Positions 34,080-46,644 of a stretch of DNA of 64,000 nt are shown here, piece after piece. The translations under genes and the position numbers were made by a program. The notes beneath the pieces were generated by a model, which saw only the letters and a program-made list of their open reading frames with translations, ran no database searches and was not told the origin of the DNA. The stretch's first letter is position 1, and each line of letters begins with the position of its first letter. Location: contig NC_065921.1 of assembly GCF_024586455.1 (NCBI RefSeq), forward strand, positions 8,215,401-8,279,400, given 5' to 3'. The stretch is from Bactrocera neohumeralis (taxonomy: Eukaryota; Arthropoda; Insecta; Diptera; Tephritidae).

Positions 34080-34880
34080 GATAATACTTAGGCACCACCT
34101 CGAGCTCCTGGTTAGGGATAGTACAATCAACTGACACATCGACGGCTCGCAAACGGCGGAGGGAGTTGGTACAGGAGTCGTAGGAAAGTCTTTATACTTA
34201 CGGGTTTTCCAAAAAATTTTTCAGGCAGAACTCTTTGACATAAGTCGATGTATAGAGATAAACCTCCAACGCAACTATCGCTACGAACGTATAACCATAC
34301 TTAGCGATAGTCAAGCGACACCTAAGGCAATTTTTGCCAATAAGATCATATCGCTACGGCTGCATAGTCTAGCGGGACGTAACTAAGTGCACCTCATCTG
34401 GGTGCCCGGTCACAAAGGTGCCGGGAATGAACGGGCTGATGAGCGTGCCCGCTCTGCAGCGTCTACCAATATGATAAGAGCTGAACCTTTATTTGCAGTT
34501 GGTCCCATACCATAAAGGGGCTGCTAGGCAAGAAAGAAGGAGTAGCCAATTAAAGGTATTGGCAACAACTCCAAGGCATACACTATGCCAAGTTGCTAAT
34601 GGGGAGTTTAACCTCAGCAATATGTAAACAAACTTCCAAGCGATCAATTCAGCCTATTTGTCGCATTCTACACTGGCCACTGCAAACTGAAAAGGCTCTT
34701 ATATAACATGGGCCTAGCTTCTTGCCTAAATTGCCGGTTCTGCGACAGGGAGCCTAAAACTCCTGCGTTAATTGCTAATTGACTGCATAGCGGTCTGCGG
34801 AAGCAGGATAAAGACTTTGGGACTCACGCCGCCAAATCGGGATCACATCGCCTCACTAGCACCTAGCTAGAGCTAGGTAA
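34080..34880 (+). mobile_element. LINE fragment with RNase H domain
   Basis: Reads FTDGSQTAEGVGTGVVG-like sequence (from DTSTARKRRRELVQES with frame change), IFQAELFDISRCIEIN, RITILSDSQATPKAIFANKI, then HLIWVPGHKGAGNERADERAR, the classical RNase H motifs with DSQA and the GHxGxxGNExAD signature. It continues to ASCLNCRFCDREPKTP, a degraded zinc-knuckle. A plus-strand non-LTR retrotransposon of a RNase H-bearing clade, 5'-truncated and broken by stops. Confidence 0.78.
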
Positions 34881-34884
34881 GTCT

Positions 34885-35970
34885 TTGTGATTTAGGTCGA
34901 CTTTTCCAAATCTTGTTCAACGCAGTATCCATAAACTGATAACATGAAACTCGATCTTTTCGTGCTAGTATGATGCTTTCTTTGCTTTTCTATAAGTAGT
35001 ATTATAAAGGATCTGTCACCATTTTTTCTTATGTTAAAGCCCTGTAAGACCACCGGAAATAACCATTTAACCACACTAACCTGATTCAAAGTGCCAAGAG
35101 TGTATCCTGATGTGTTCAACTCTTCGATAAGATATGGTTTTTTGTGAGATTATCCCTGGAACATGAAAATTCAAAGCAGCTTACTATTTTTATACAGAAT
35201 ATTTTTTATTGATCGACAAGGTAGCATCCAAATTCGATCGACATGATCTAATGATGATGACATTTGATGACATGATTGATGTTCTGATAACTCTTTTAGA
35301 GAGCCAACTACTCGATGCCTTAATCTCTAAAACATTCAACGTGGGAGTTTCTTCCAAGTCTCAGTACATTCAGTGGACATGAGCTTCTTGAGCAGCATTG
35401 CGTGCATAGCTGAAGATTTCGACACACTGATGGCGTATTCATGTATAAATTAAGATTTTACTGTCAAATTAACATTTCAATTTGCTTTTGATTACACATT
35501 TCGGACTTAATTTTCTTTACCAGTTCTACTTTTATTTCATTGCGCCGGAATGTAGGCAACGGTTATAACAATTTTGAAGATTTGCATACTCAGTTTTAAA
35601 CCAGCGAGAGATGAATTGAAATTATTGAATCTTAAAGAGAAATTAAGGCTATAATTGACTTTTTAAAGGATATTCGACATGTGACAGCCTTTAAAAATTT
35701 CAAATGAATACGGATTGTTTAAGCCATTGTGGCAAATGGCGATGATTAATACCTTTAGCTGGGTAAAAAATTGAAAAAAAAAATTGTGCAGAGATCACGA
35801 AAATTATTTAGAAAAATATTGAAGCAGCAGAGCTAATCTGATATGAAAGAATTATTATAAAATATAGTAACATTCTAGGAGTAGAACTTGTCGGGGTCCC
35901 ACCCGGATACAATATTTATTATACATAAGTCTTTCCAAAATTAATATTCTCTTTCACAAAAATCGAGTTT
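34885..35970. other. Non-coding stretch
   Basis: No recognised gene or element. A GATGATGACATTTGATGACA run lies near 35252. Confidence 0.4.
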
Positions 35971-36029
35971 AAAATAAATCAATAAGAAACGCGTTTTTTG
36001 GCTTGCAAGTGGATATAATGTCATTAGCC

Positions 36030-37320
36030 AAAAAAAAGTCAAAAAAGCCACCAGAAGAACCTTCATCATATCGACTTCTGTGCATGCTTAATACGATTGG
36101 TAAAGTGTACGAAAGCATTGTAAGAAACCGCTTGGAGTAAGCAATCAAAAAAGCCGGCGGATTATAAGAGAGACAACACGGTTTTATCAAAAAGTAGTCT
36201 ACTATTGGCGCCATAAGAAAAGTAGTTTGTACTGCGAAATGAGCAATAAATGTGAAAAGATTGCAAGGTAATAACCCTGGATGTGAATAATGCGTTCAAG
36301 TCCGCAAAGTGGAAGGAGTGGCTCTATATGAAATAAAGGCTCATCTTTATCTAATAAACATTATAATGAGTTTCTTTCAACGTAGGAGATTGTTATTTGA
36401 CACAGACGAGTGCACTCAGAGCCACACTATTTCCTGTGGAGTACCACAAGGCTCGGTTTTAGGCCCACTACTATGGAACGTGATGTACGACGTGGTGCTA
36501 AGAATACATCAACCAAAACTATCGCATATGCGGATAATCTCATAGTGATAGCTGTGGCTAAACATCTGGATGACCTCCGGATAAAATGCAATAACTGCAT
36601 AATGGTTTGCGCCGATGGTTTGCTAACATGGTTAGCTACCATGAGTCTGGCTAAGCAGAAAACAGATGTCTTGCTTATAAGCTTCAGCTTTAAGAAAAGA
36701 TATCGCTCCCGTGAGATTTCATTCACAGTTGAAGCACCAAGACTCATATCAAGGAGCAATTGAAAAATATGACATATAAAGCAAATAAAATCTATGTTTT
36801 ATCCAGAATGATGGCAAATAAAGACTGTATGCGTTTTTGTAATAGATAAGATAATATGATCAGCTATTCTGTATGCGGCTAAATCCTAAACGCGGTGCAT
36901 AGACTTTCTTATCAGAGACGTCTACTGCAGCAATAAGAGAGGAGATAATCAAAAACATCCCAATGTGGCAGCAATGTGGACCCACAGACTGATTCTGGAC
37001 ATACATTCGTTAATGAATGGACAACTAGTCGCTCTGGATTTCAAACTCACTCAAATACCCAGCGACCAAGGGTGTTTAGCTACTTATACAAATATCGTCA
37101 TGACTTTAGTCCACATTGTCCGATGTGTAGAGAGTGTATAGAATACACTGAGCACGTAGTCCATCATTAGCCTCGGTTTTCAAGTATAAGGGAGAAGCTG
37201 AAAATCACGCTTGAAGGTATTCTCACGGTGGAATTTGTGGATTAAAGCCCCGCAATCCGGCTTTCGATGCTTCCTCCCACTTTAAAAAAAGCCATAACGA
37301 CTATAAAAAATCCAGGATAT
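36030..37320 (+). mobile_element. R1-clade LINE reverse transcriptase relic
   Basis: Fragments read EEPSSYRLLCMLNTIGKVYESIVRNRLE, HGFIKK, TIGAIRKVVCTAK, a TLDVNNAFKSAKW-like stretch, HTISCGVPQGSVLGPLLWNV (palm motif B), YADNLIVIAVAKHLDDL in place of YADD (motif C Asp pair changed to Asp-Asn), LAKQKTDVLLIS, and at 36976-37170 RVFSYLYKYRHDFSPHCPMC followed by EYTEHVVHH, the R1-type C-terminal zinc-knuckle. Frameshifts and stops abound. Good evidence for an R1-type site-preferring LINE family, now dead. Confidence 0.82.
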
Positions 37321-37329
37321 CAGGCTACT

Positions 37330-40200
37330 GTTTAACTGTGCTTAGGCTAGTTGTTAATATCTTCACCACACCGTAAACAATTTAAGGTCTGTTACAAAAT
37401 TGTAATGATATACCGTTTCTTAAAAAGGATGACTTTCCCAATAAAAAGTCCAGAAAAAAATATTATTACAGAGCGGAAATTAAATTCACCAGTGAAAGTG
37501 CATATCATCAACACAATATCGTATATATTTACATATATTTGCTAGTGTGTGTGTGTAACATTCAATTTCAGTCATTACGATTTAAATTACTTAAGAACGA
37601 AAGCGGCGCCAATTAAAGAGAGGAAGTACTTTAAGCATTCAGCCGAGCGGTTAACGATGGCAAATGATGTGTTAATGACAGACGGAAACGATGCAGTGGA
37701 GAGAAATTGAGAGTCAACAACGACGACATGCACACAGCATATAAATAATGCGATTTCACGGGAATGGGGGCGAGAGGGGCCCGAAAGGAAATGCAAATGC
37801 TGATGCTGATGCAAAGGATGCAGGCGAGTTGTAAAGGAATGACATGAAATAGAAAGGAAAGGGAAGGGAAGGGAAGGCATGGAGGTGAAGTCAAGAAAAT
37901 GACATTACAGCGGTAAGCAGGAATTGTGTGTTTTTGCACGCTTTCCTCATGCACACACACACACATGTCGCCGGTGTCAAGCTGGTGTGAGCGCGCGCCG
38001 ATGCTGTGCAACATGAAGTATGCGCATAGCAATGTCCTTATGAGCAACCGAGCAGCACGGTTGTCATAAATGGAGGACACCGCAAAGGCGGCTCATCAGC
38101 GAGACGCAGTCAAGTACACAACATGGCTGGGCATGGCATGGCACAGCACAGGATGTGGAGACGCGGAGATGCCGTCGCAGCAGGATGTACTTTTTTAACG
38201 CAATTGTGTCGACACAAACACATTTAAATATGTGCTCATTCTTTTTATGTGCATGTGGCGTAATGTGCTTGCAACACAGCCTGCACATGCCACAGCGCAG
38301 AGACAGGCGCACGGCAATGTAATGTGACAGCTTTATGAATTCAACAACAACGAGTTGACTTTGCCGCTTCCGAGCCGGTTGTTGGCTTGCTGACTGGTTG
38401 GCGCAAAGATATGACCATGAGTTGTTGCAACAGCGGCAGCGGCAACTTCAGCCATGGCAGCTGCCTCATTTGGCACGCAAATGCAAACGTAATGCCGGCA
38501 GATAAGTCGCAGGATACAAGTGTTTATCGGCCTACACAAGCAAAAACACACACACGCACACACTCAAGCACGCATATATCACATATATATCGCACATGCA
38601 TAAATATTTGGTTGCGACCATGCGTTGTGCCGAGAAGTTCCGTTGCATGCAATGAGCATGAAATTCCTACTTAAGGCTTAAAAGCCCAGCAGCTGCCTCT
38701 GTGTGTGTGTGCGTGTGTGAGTTAGCACGTGATGTTGCAACCTTTGCATAAATAGCACAAGCAATGAGTCGCTTTCATATATTTTAAACATTTTTCAAGT
38801 TTTTTTTTGTTTTTTATTTATTTTTTGTTTTTGCCTGAGTGCTCGTGCAGGCCTGGAATAGGAAAACCGCATGCAATTAAACTGATGGCAGATTTGCTGC
38901 ATTCAGCTGTGCCTGCCTCACACCGGGACGCATGTGTAGCCGTGTAGATTATTGAAGTCTTAACAAAGATACAGCAGCGAAATAAAATGAAAACACAACA
39001 ACAATACAACAAATACAACAACTACAAAACATGCTCTGCTTGTGGCGCAGCAGAAAGGAGGCACGAAGAAAATCAAATAAGTGTGTAGATAAAGCAGCAA
39101 GGCAGCCGCAGCCGCTGGCTATTCGTGTTCTGTGCAATGCAACTTGTGCAAAAAGCTGGCAACGCAAAAAAAAAGTGTGCACAAACAGAAATTACATTTA
39201 TTTGCGAGTTAACAGGCGGTGGCAGCTATTTGTTTGTCTGTTTTCTTTTCCTTGCCTGCTTCTACACGGCACAAGTGTTGCTTCACAACATTTTGAAGTG
39301 TTGCAAGAAATGCAAATTCCTCCCTAAAGTGACGCAAACGCCAACGGACGTCGGTGACAAGTGGTGGGCAATGACGCATTGATGGTTGATGGGCACGGCT
39401 GCGGCCCGCAAAAACAGTGGTGGACATGATTAGTAAATCTAGTGCGAAGATTTAGAAAATATACCTTATATACATAAGCTCGTCATGAATATATTTCTAT
39501 AAAAAAACCATACCAAAGCAATTTTTTAGAAAGGTGCATAAATTTGCTGAACGAAAGATTTTCAGAAGTCATAAAAATTGCTCTATTTTATGTTAATGTT
39601 GAAGTCTTAACTAAATAATATAAATACCTTCACAGTTGTTTTCCACATTTTTGACATTGTCTCTGTTATTTTAGCCTATAGACATTATTTTATATGAAAA
39701 ATCTATATTTTGTTTCAATGATGTAAGAATCTCTTGTTAACAGCGCGAAAAAAACGTTTCTAAAGCAAAGTGTTGCCTACATTTCGGCGCGTGGTGAAAA
39801 GGTTTGCTTAAGAAAATCACGTCTATAAAAGTAGAGAGAGAGAGCTGAGAATTACATTTATCTATAAAATTAACAAATCAAGCTGGTACTGAGTTAAACG
39901 TAAAAGCAGTAAGGGGTTATATCCGTTTGGTTTTCTAAAAAAGTAAAAATGTTAAGAATCAATTGCACCACACTATGAAAAAAATTGAATTCCCTTCCTT
40001 ACGTAGCAAGATCTACTTAAAATCTCCTCAAATGCAAAAACGAAAAAAAAAAAATTCTATTATCAGGCATACAAATAGAAAGCCCTCGTTTTTCCATAGG
40101 CGATTGAGGCATCAGTCAATAAATTTACCAAAGCTCACTGCTTTATAATTACTGTGCTTTGCTTTGTTCGTGCTTGAAAATGCCGAAATTCGAGGCAAGG
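37330..40200. other. Non-coding stretch with unique-looking block
   Basis: From 37550 to 39430 the sequence is GC-richer, carries CA/GT runs (37949-37964, 38701-38720) and a GGGAA-type run near 37855-37880, and shows no transposon motifs. Several 60-150 codon frames on both strands overlap one another and have no recognisable domains. A GAGAGAGAGAG stretch lies at 39833-39845. Candidate intronic regulatory sequence, not shown. Confidence 0.4.
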
Positions 40201-40218
40201 GTGTGAAATGTTGTGTTA

Positions 40219-40608
40219 CAGGGTCCGACACTCGAAGTAACCAATTAAAAAAGTCATAAATTCGGTTTGAAATTTTTTTTTATTTATTTTAAAATACAAA
40301 ATGTGTGAAAATAATCATAAATTCAGGACCAATTCACTTTTGCTCGATATGACCACCTTTTGCCTTAACTATGGCCTTGAGACGGTCAAAAAACGAATCG
40401 CAAGCTGCCCGAATGTGACTTTCCGGTATTTTGGCCCACTCACGGACAATGGCTATTTTTTACTTCGAACCTTGCTCTCCAAAATGGCCCAGATAGAATA
40501 ATCCATTGGATTCGCATCTTTATTATTCGAGTTAAACCATTGTGTTGTCTCGAATGAAGTACGGAATGTTGTTTTTAGCTATTCTTGGTTCATTTTGCAA
40601 ACAAAACT
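40219..40608 (-). mobile_element. Tc1-like element relic, 3' end with terminal inverted repeat
   Basis: The left edge is TA followed by CAGGGTCCGACACTCGAAGT, the terminal repeat also seen at 63021. On the minus strand the end of a transposase reads KNNIPYFI, DANPMDYSIWAILESKVRSKK (third catalytic acidic position region), then, after a short deletion, IVREWAKIPESHIRAACDSF and DRLKAIVKAKGGHIEQK with its stop. The element is cut on its 5' side by a LINE fragment beginning near 40610. Confidence 0.82.
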
Positions 40609-40609
40609 C

Positions 40610-40855
40610 GTATAAGAGCCACGTCACTGTTAACAGTCATAATTTCGAAGTCGTAGATAATTTCTACTATCTTTGAACCAGCATTAACACCTCGACGAAC
40701 AAAGACCAAATCCTACAAGCCTCTCATTATTACCGTCCTGCTATACATATGGCGCAGAGGCATGGACGATGGTAATATCTGATGAGTCAACGAAAAGGAA
40801 GAAGCTACAACCACGTAAGCGGTGTTTACGCCAAAAGGAAGAAGAAGAGTAAATG
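40610..40855 (+). mobile_element. LINE fragment (same family as 15996-16622), deleted
   Basis: Reads SHVTVNSHNFEVVDNFYYL, TSTNKDQILQASHYYRPAI-like sequence and AEAWTMVISDES, then jumps to the 3' end with GCGGTGTTTACGCCAAAAGG and AAGAAGAAG. The stretch between is deleted. It interrupts the Tc1-like relic on its left. Confidence 0.72.
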
Positions 40856-40859
40856 CAAA

Positions 40860-42770
40860 TTCAAGATTCCAATACACAAAATTTTTTATGACGCGGGTTG
40901 TTCACAGTAACCCGAAGAGCAACATTTAACCACTTCGGCTTGTAACCATTCTACACCAGTACCACAGTGCATTGCACCATCCACCGCCCACAAATTTAAC
41001 GTCACACTCATGTTTGGTTATTTCATTATAAACCGACTCCTTTTTTACATTCCGCTACCACTGTCTCCGAAAAATCTCTTCAAACTTTTGCAGTGCTTAT
41101 GTTTCAGCGCTCAACTGCTTGCTGTTTGCTGATAGCTGTGCTGGCATGTAGCAACAGCAGTTGCAGCAGCCACTTCACTACCAGCCACATGCATTTCTAC
41201 AAACAACATATACATATATGTATATGGTATATGGTATGTGTATATGTATATATAGGTATTAATGTATAGGTATGTAGCTCCTTCTATGCAAATTTATGCA
41301 ACGCACGCTTGTCATCGCTCTGCTTTGAGTTGCATTGCTTCACTTGGCAGCATACGTAGGAACATCCTTCAGACATTACGCATGTATGTGTGGTTATTAA
41401 GCTCACTTTGCCATAATATACCACAGAAATAAATACGTGTGTGCAATTTTATTTGCAATTTTGTGAGCGTGAGTGAATTCTATTAACAAAATTACTTTAT
41501 TGTTTGTTACTTATAATGGCATTTGCTTTACAGCTGCGGCTTTGACTGTTATAAGAGCGCTGTGAGCTTTCAAAAATGCGGTTATTTGTTGAGAGATAAA
41601 AGTTCGAGGGGAGTTTGGGCAGATTGTTGTCGAACTTTGTCAAGATATTTAGAAAGTCCGAATCTAATAATTTAAAAAATAATACTTAGCTGTTAAAGTC
41701 TTAACCACAAAGCAGTCGTGGCAGATTATAAAGACTAACCGTTTTTTATAGCTAAATGAACTGCCTGAAGTCTTTTAGTTGGTAACACTATCGAAATATA
41801 TTCCAAAATATAAACAAACATACATATACGTGCCTTTATTAAAAACTTTTTGGTAAAAATTTGTCTGCTAGAAGCATTCGGAAAAAATAATGTTTGAGTG
41901 AAAAAAATCCTCCAAATGCTTTACCATTTAAATAAGTGTTATTTAATTATAAAATTGCAACTAATTTAATGAAATGCCGCAGCTGTCTACTCTCTCGCTT
42001 GCAGCCACTCGCTTTTGACGGCATTCATTAGAAGCCACTCGCAGCTGCTTATGAAGAGCAGAAGATAAACAGTCACATTGAATGCACTAATTGAATTCTT
42101 CTTAGCGTGAAAAATATAAAACTCAAAAGCTGAGAAAATTTATTTTCGTTTTCATTGCAAGAGACAAGTGCGCCACAAATGCGTTAAGAACTATTTTTAT
42201 ATATAAAATGAGGTGATTTACTTCGCTGGTAATATTATACTCATAACAGTTGGAAACTGTTCCAAAGCGTATGCGTATGTGTATGTGTATGTAGTGGTAT
42301 TGACGTAAATAGAAAGCACGACGAAGTGGTAAATGCAGTGAAGCACTTATTATATATCAGAAAACGCATAAAGTTCAGAAAAAATTGTTTTGGTTTTTTA
42401 AGCTTCTGTTAAATGTAAACCAATCTTTCAAGTGGGAAAAGTTGAGTAGCTTTATGGGTGTCTTACCTTAACTGTTATGCTGATATTGACGGCAAGTAAT
42501 TCACTATGTTGTTGTTGTGTATAAGAGAACATATTGTGGCCAATCTGTAAGAGAGAGAACGGAAGTGTTAGTAAATAATTGATTTAAATTTCAAATCTGA
42601 GAAAATTTATCTATAAAGGTTAGGCAGTTAGTTCAGCACACCTGCTGGAAATTTTCTGGTAGTGAGATATTAAAATATTTTATATATTTTTTTAGTTTGT
42701 TAAATATTTGTTTACGATATATTTCAACTACATAATTCTAAATTTAATACTAAATGTCTTCTATTCACCA
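40860..42770. other. Non-coding stretch
   Basis: No gene recognised. Includes a TATATG-rich simple stretch at 41205-41275 and CAGCAGTTGCAGCAGCC near 41154. Partly unique-looking. Confidence 0.4.
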
Positions 42771-42784
42771 ATCTTTGGCGAGTA

Positions 42785-43905
42785 ATGAATCGAACAAACA
42801 CCAAAAGAGAGACCCCACAAACTGCCCCCAGTAACGTGCGTTAAGCTTCCTCAGCATCGCATATAAGGTTCTATCCATAGTACTGTGTGAAAGACTGAAG
42901 CCCAAAGTCAACAAACAGATTGGACCCTATAAGTTGGGCTTTAGTTCATCGGCCAGATTTTCACCATGCGCCAAATCTTTGAAAAGACCCATGAAAGGAA
43001 GATCGACAAACATCACCTCTTCGTCGATTTTAAAGTCGTTTTCGACAGCACAAAAAGGAATTGCCTCTATGCCGCTGTGACTTAACTTGTTATCGCAGCA
43101 AAGTAACGTGGTTTCAGACAAGGTGGCTCTTTATCGTTCGACTTCTTTAATCTGCTGTTGGATAATTCGAGTTGCAGAGCTAAACATGATGATGTTGATA
43201 TCATTGGCCTGAACAACCGGGCCGTTAGTATTGCTCTTTTCACACTGGATAAGGAAGCGAAGCAAATGGGTCTGGTAGTGAAAGAGGACAAGACGAAATA
43301 TCTCTTGTCAGCAAACAAATAGTCGTTGCACTCGCGACTTGGCTCCCACGTCACTGTTAACGGTCAAAACTTCGAAGTTGTAGATAATTTCGTCTATCTT
43401 GGAACCAGTATTAACACCAACAACAATGTCAGCCTCGAAATCCAAAACAGAGTAACTGTTGCCAAATGGTGCTACTTCGGACTGAGTGGGACAAAGTCCG
43501 AACTCTATAAGTCAATCATTATTCCCATACTGCTATATAGTGCAGAGGCATGGACGATGACAACATCTGTTGAGTCGACGTTACGAGTTTTCGAGAGAAA
43601 AGTTCTCCGGAAGACTTATGGTCCTTTGCTCATTGGCAACGAATATCACAATTGATGGAGCGATGAGCTGTACGAGATATAAGACGACATTGACATAGTT
43701 CAGTGAATTAAGAGGCAGCGACTACGCTGGCTAGGTCATGTTGCCCGAATGGATGAAAACACTTCAGCTCCGAGCGAATTCTACATAGTACTCCCCGGGG
43801 AAGCAGAGGAAGAGGAAGACATTCAGTTGTAGAAGGAACTGGCTAAACTTGGAACCGCCATTTGGTGCCGCATTTCGAAAAGAAGAAAGGACTGACTTCA
43901 ACTTC
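42785..43905 (+). mobile_element. LINE reverse transcriptase relic (longest copy of this family)
   Basis: Reads KRETPQTAPSNVR, SSASHIRFYP (all in shifted frame), VLCERLKPKVNKQIGPYKLG, SPCAKSLKRPMKGRSTNITS/ FVDFKVVFDSTKRNCLYAAV (palm motif A), QGGSLSFDFFNLLLD (motif B region), DDVDIIGLNNRAV (motif C remnant), LDKEAKQMGLVVKEDKTKYL, then 43326-43655 open: HVTVNGQNFEVVDNFVYLGT, SLEIQNRVTVAKWCYFGLSG, LYKSIIIPILLYSAEAWTMT, LRVFERKVLRKTYGPLLIGN, followed by RLRWLGHVARMDENTS. Compared with the copy at 16 kb, the stretch with the LRSKVLSRQTK-like segment is deleted. Pseudogenised. Confidence 0.85.
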
Positions 43906-43909
43906 ACAA

Positions 43910-45620
43910 TTTTGTTGTTGGCTTTTCATGAAAATGTTTTACAAGAGGGCTGATAGCAAAATCGCTTCTATACTTCGGCATCCAACTTATTCTCGCATTT
44001 AGCTCGAAGCGGCAATTTAATGCTCTCAAGAGAATGACTGCCGAAAATAAATCGCTAAAAAAGTTGCTCATTTCAAAGCTAATAATCAATCGTGCTAGAA
44101 AAGTGGTATCGAGAGTTTACAAAATTGCGGTACTACTTGTGTCGCCTTAGTTAGTAACTATGAACTAAACCAAACATTTTTAAAAACAAGTATTAAAATA
44201 CTAAGTACTTCTCAGCTCACCTTTGGTACTTATTTCCAAGTTAGTTTGTATAGGAAAACACCATCAAATCTGCTGTTTACAATATGAAAGGTGCGTGACT
44301 TTGCTAAATTTGAGCATTGCCTAAATGTAGGCTACATTTCACTACACTGAGATTCGTTGCATACATTTAGGATAATAGTAGAATTTTATATCTAAAGTTT
44401 ATAATATATACACATGTTACGAAATAGGAAGTGCTTGTAAATATAATTCAGCTTAAAGAGCAAAATGTACAAGTATTTAGTTAATACATCTGACACTTGG
44501 GATATACCCAAACAAGGTACTTGAGCAGAGCGCATAAACTCTGTGATGGTTGAGTGGGTTTTGCTTATTTATAAATTTCAAAGCCTTTAGTCACCTAAGA
44601 AGGTTATGCAAGGTTTTCAGTTTACATTTTAACCCAGTAGATCACAGGGATTATAAGGATTAGATACTTTGGTTATGGGCGCCAATAATTGCTTACGAAA
44701 TTACATTTTACAACTGCTGACGCAACTCGATTTTGAAATAGAAAACAAGTGACTTAAATTACTTTTACTTTAATTGAAGTGTGGCTGCTCTAAGAAGTGA
44801 GTAAAGGAGGGCGAATAAATTATCAAACGAGGATATACAAACACAAATACGGAAGTAACTTTAAACTAGGCATCAGCAATTTGCTGGGAGGAGTTTTCGC
44901 TTTGAATACAGACACATGTGTACTTAAGTGTATACTTGTATAATATGTATATTATATATATGTATGTAAGTATATATAAAACATAACAGCAATGGAAATT
45001 AATGGAAATATATTCGGTGGGAAGTTCGCTGTATTCCCAAGGGCGTCGGCGTGCGGGCGGCTTTCAAACTTTTACGATTGACACAAGCGCATATGTCAAA
45101 TTATTTACAAGCGCATTTGTGTGAGTGTGCGCTTTTTATGATATTGTATGTGTGTGTGTGCGTGCGTGTAAATTATAATATTGCTGTGTAATCTTGCGTT
45201 TAAATGACATGCAAATTGTCAATATTGTTTGGCATGTGGGTGAATATATATATGTATAAACTTATGGTTGTTTGTGTATATATGTAACTGTAAGTAATTA
45301 CTTTTATGACGCTGAAAAAGTGAGGAAAGCGTAGAAATCAAATTTTATGTCAAAAGTTTTGACAAATTTGTGTAAAATAATTTGAGAGCTTACACTGCCA
45401 GATTACTAATAAACATAGCAACAAGAAATTTATTTAGTAGCATGTCATTAATGCAAAATTTGAATTAGAAAACACTTTTTTAAAGTTTGAAATACGAAAG
45501 TTGAAATTCAAAGTTTTTTGACTTATAAAATGATTAACCAATGTTGTAGTCTTCAGAAATTTTACAATTTTCAACAAAAAATATTAGTTTAGACACAAAA
45601 ATGAGTTTCTGAAACAAATT
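43910..45620. other. Non-coding stretch
   Basis: No recognised gene. TA-rich simple sequence at 44936-44985 and GT-rich runs at 45120-45170. Confidence 0.4.
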
Positions 45621-45629
45621 TTTAAAATT

Positions 45630-46640
45630 TTTACATATTTTGTATATATGCGAATTAGTCTTTTAGTTTTTAAGATATTGATCTGAAAATTTGCATACAT
45701 ATTTTTATTCGCAAGGAGCTGCTTACTTGTTGGAACCGTCAGTATTGGACGGTTATAGCATATAGCTGCCATACAAACTGAACCATTAAAGAGAAGTGCT
45801 TGTATGGAAAACTTTTATGTTCAACAAGATTTTAACACGAAATTTGGCATGAATTATTTTTAAATATAAAGGTATTATCACAGAAGAAATGGTTCAGATC
45901 GGACCACTATATCATATAGCTGCCATACAAACTGACCGATAAAAACAAGCCTTTGTAAGGAAAACTTTTTTATTTGACAAGATTTCTTTACGAAATTTAG
46001 CATGTATTATTTTCTAAGGCAGTAATGCAATCTCTGAAGAAATTGTTCAGATCGAATTAATATATGTAGCATATAGCTTTCATACAAACTGACTAATAAA
46101 AATCTAGTTTTTGTATGTAAAACTCTTACATTTAACAAGATTTGAACTTGAAATTAGGCGTGGATTATTTTCCAATATAACGGCATAATTAAAATAGAAA
46201 TGGTTCAGATCGGACCACAATAGCATATAGCTGCCATACAAACTGACCGGTTAAAAACAAGCCCTTGTAAGGAAATATTTTTTATGTGACAAGATTTTTT
46301 AACGAAATTTTGTTTATGTTATGGTTAAAGGTAAAGATATAATCTCAGAAGAAGTTGTTCAGATTGGACCGTTATATCATGTAGCTGCCATACAAACTAA
46401 CTGATAAAAATCAAGTCCTTGTATGGAAAACTTTTTTATTTAACTAGATTTCAATTCAAAATTTGACATGGATTATTTTCTAACATAACGGTATAATCTC
46501 AAAAGAAATTGTTCAGATCGGACCACTATAGCATATAGCTGCCATACAAATTGACCGATTAAAAACAAGTTTTTGTATGAAAACCTCTTCATTTGTAAAG
46601 GGTAAAGCTTCGAAGCAACAGAAGTCAACTTTTTGCACAA
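45630..46640. repeat. Tandem array, about 154-bp units, six copies (dispersed fly repeat)
   Basis: The core CATATAGCTGCCATACAAAC recurs with starts near 45761, 45915, 46072, 46226, 46380 and 46534 (spacings 154, 157, 154, 154, 154). Units also share GTTCAGATCGGACCACTATA, CTTGTATGGAAAACTTTTTT and GACAAGATTT. The array begins with AAGATATTGATCTGAAAATT and ends with AAGGGTAAAGCTTCGAAGCA. A second member of the family lies at 61375-61790. Such units are common in intergenic DNA of flies; no coding role seen. Confidence 0.9.
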
Positions 46641-46644
46641 GAAT

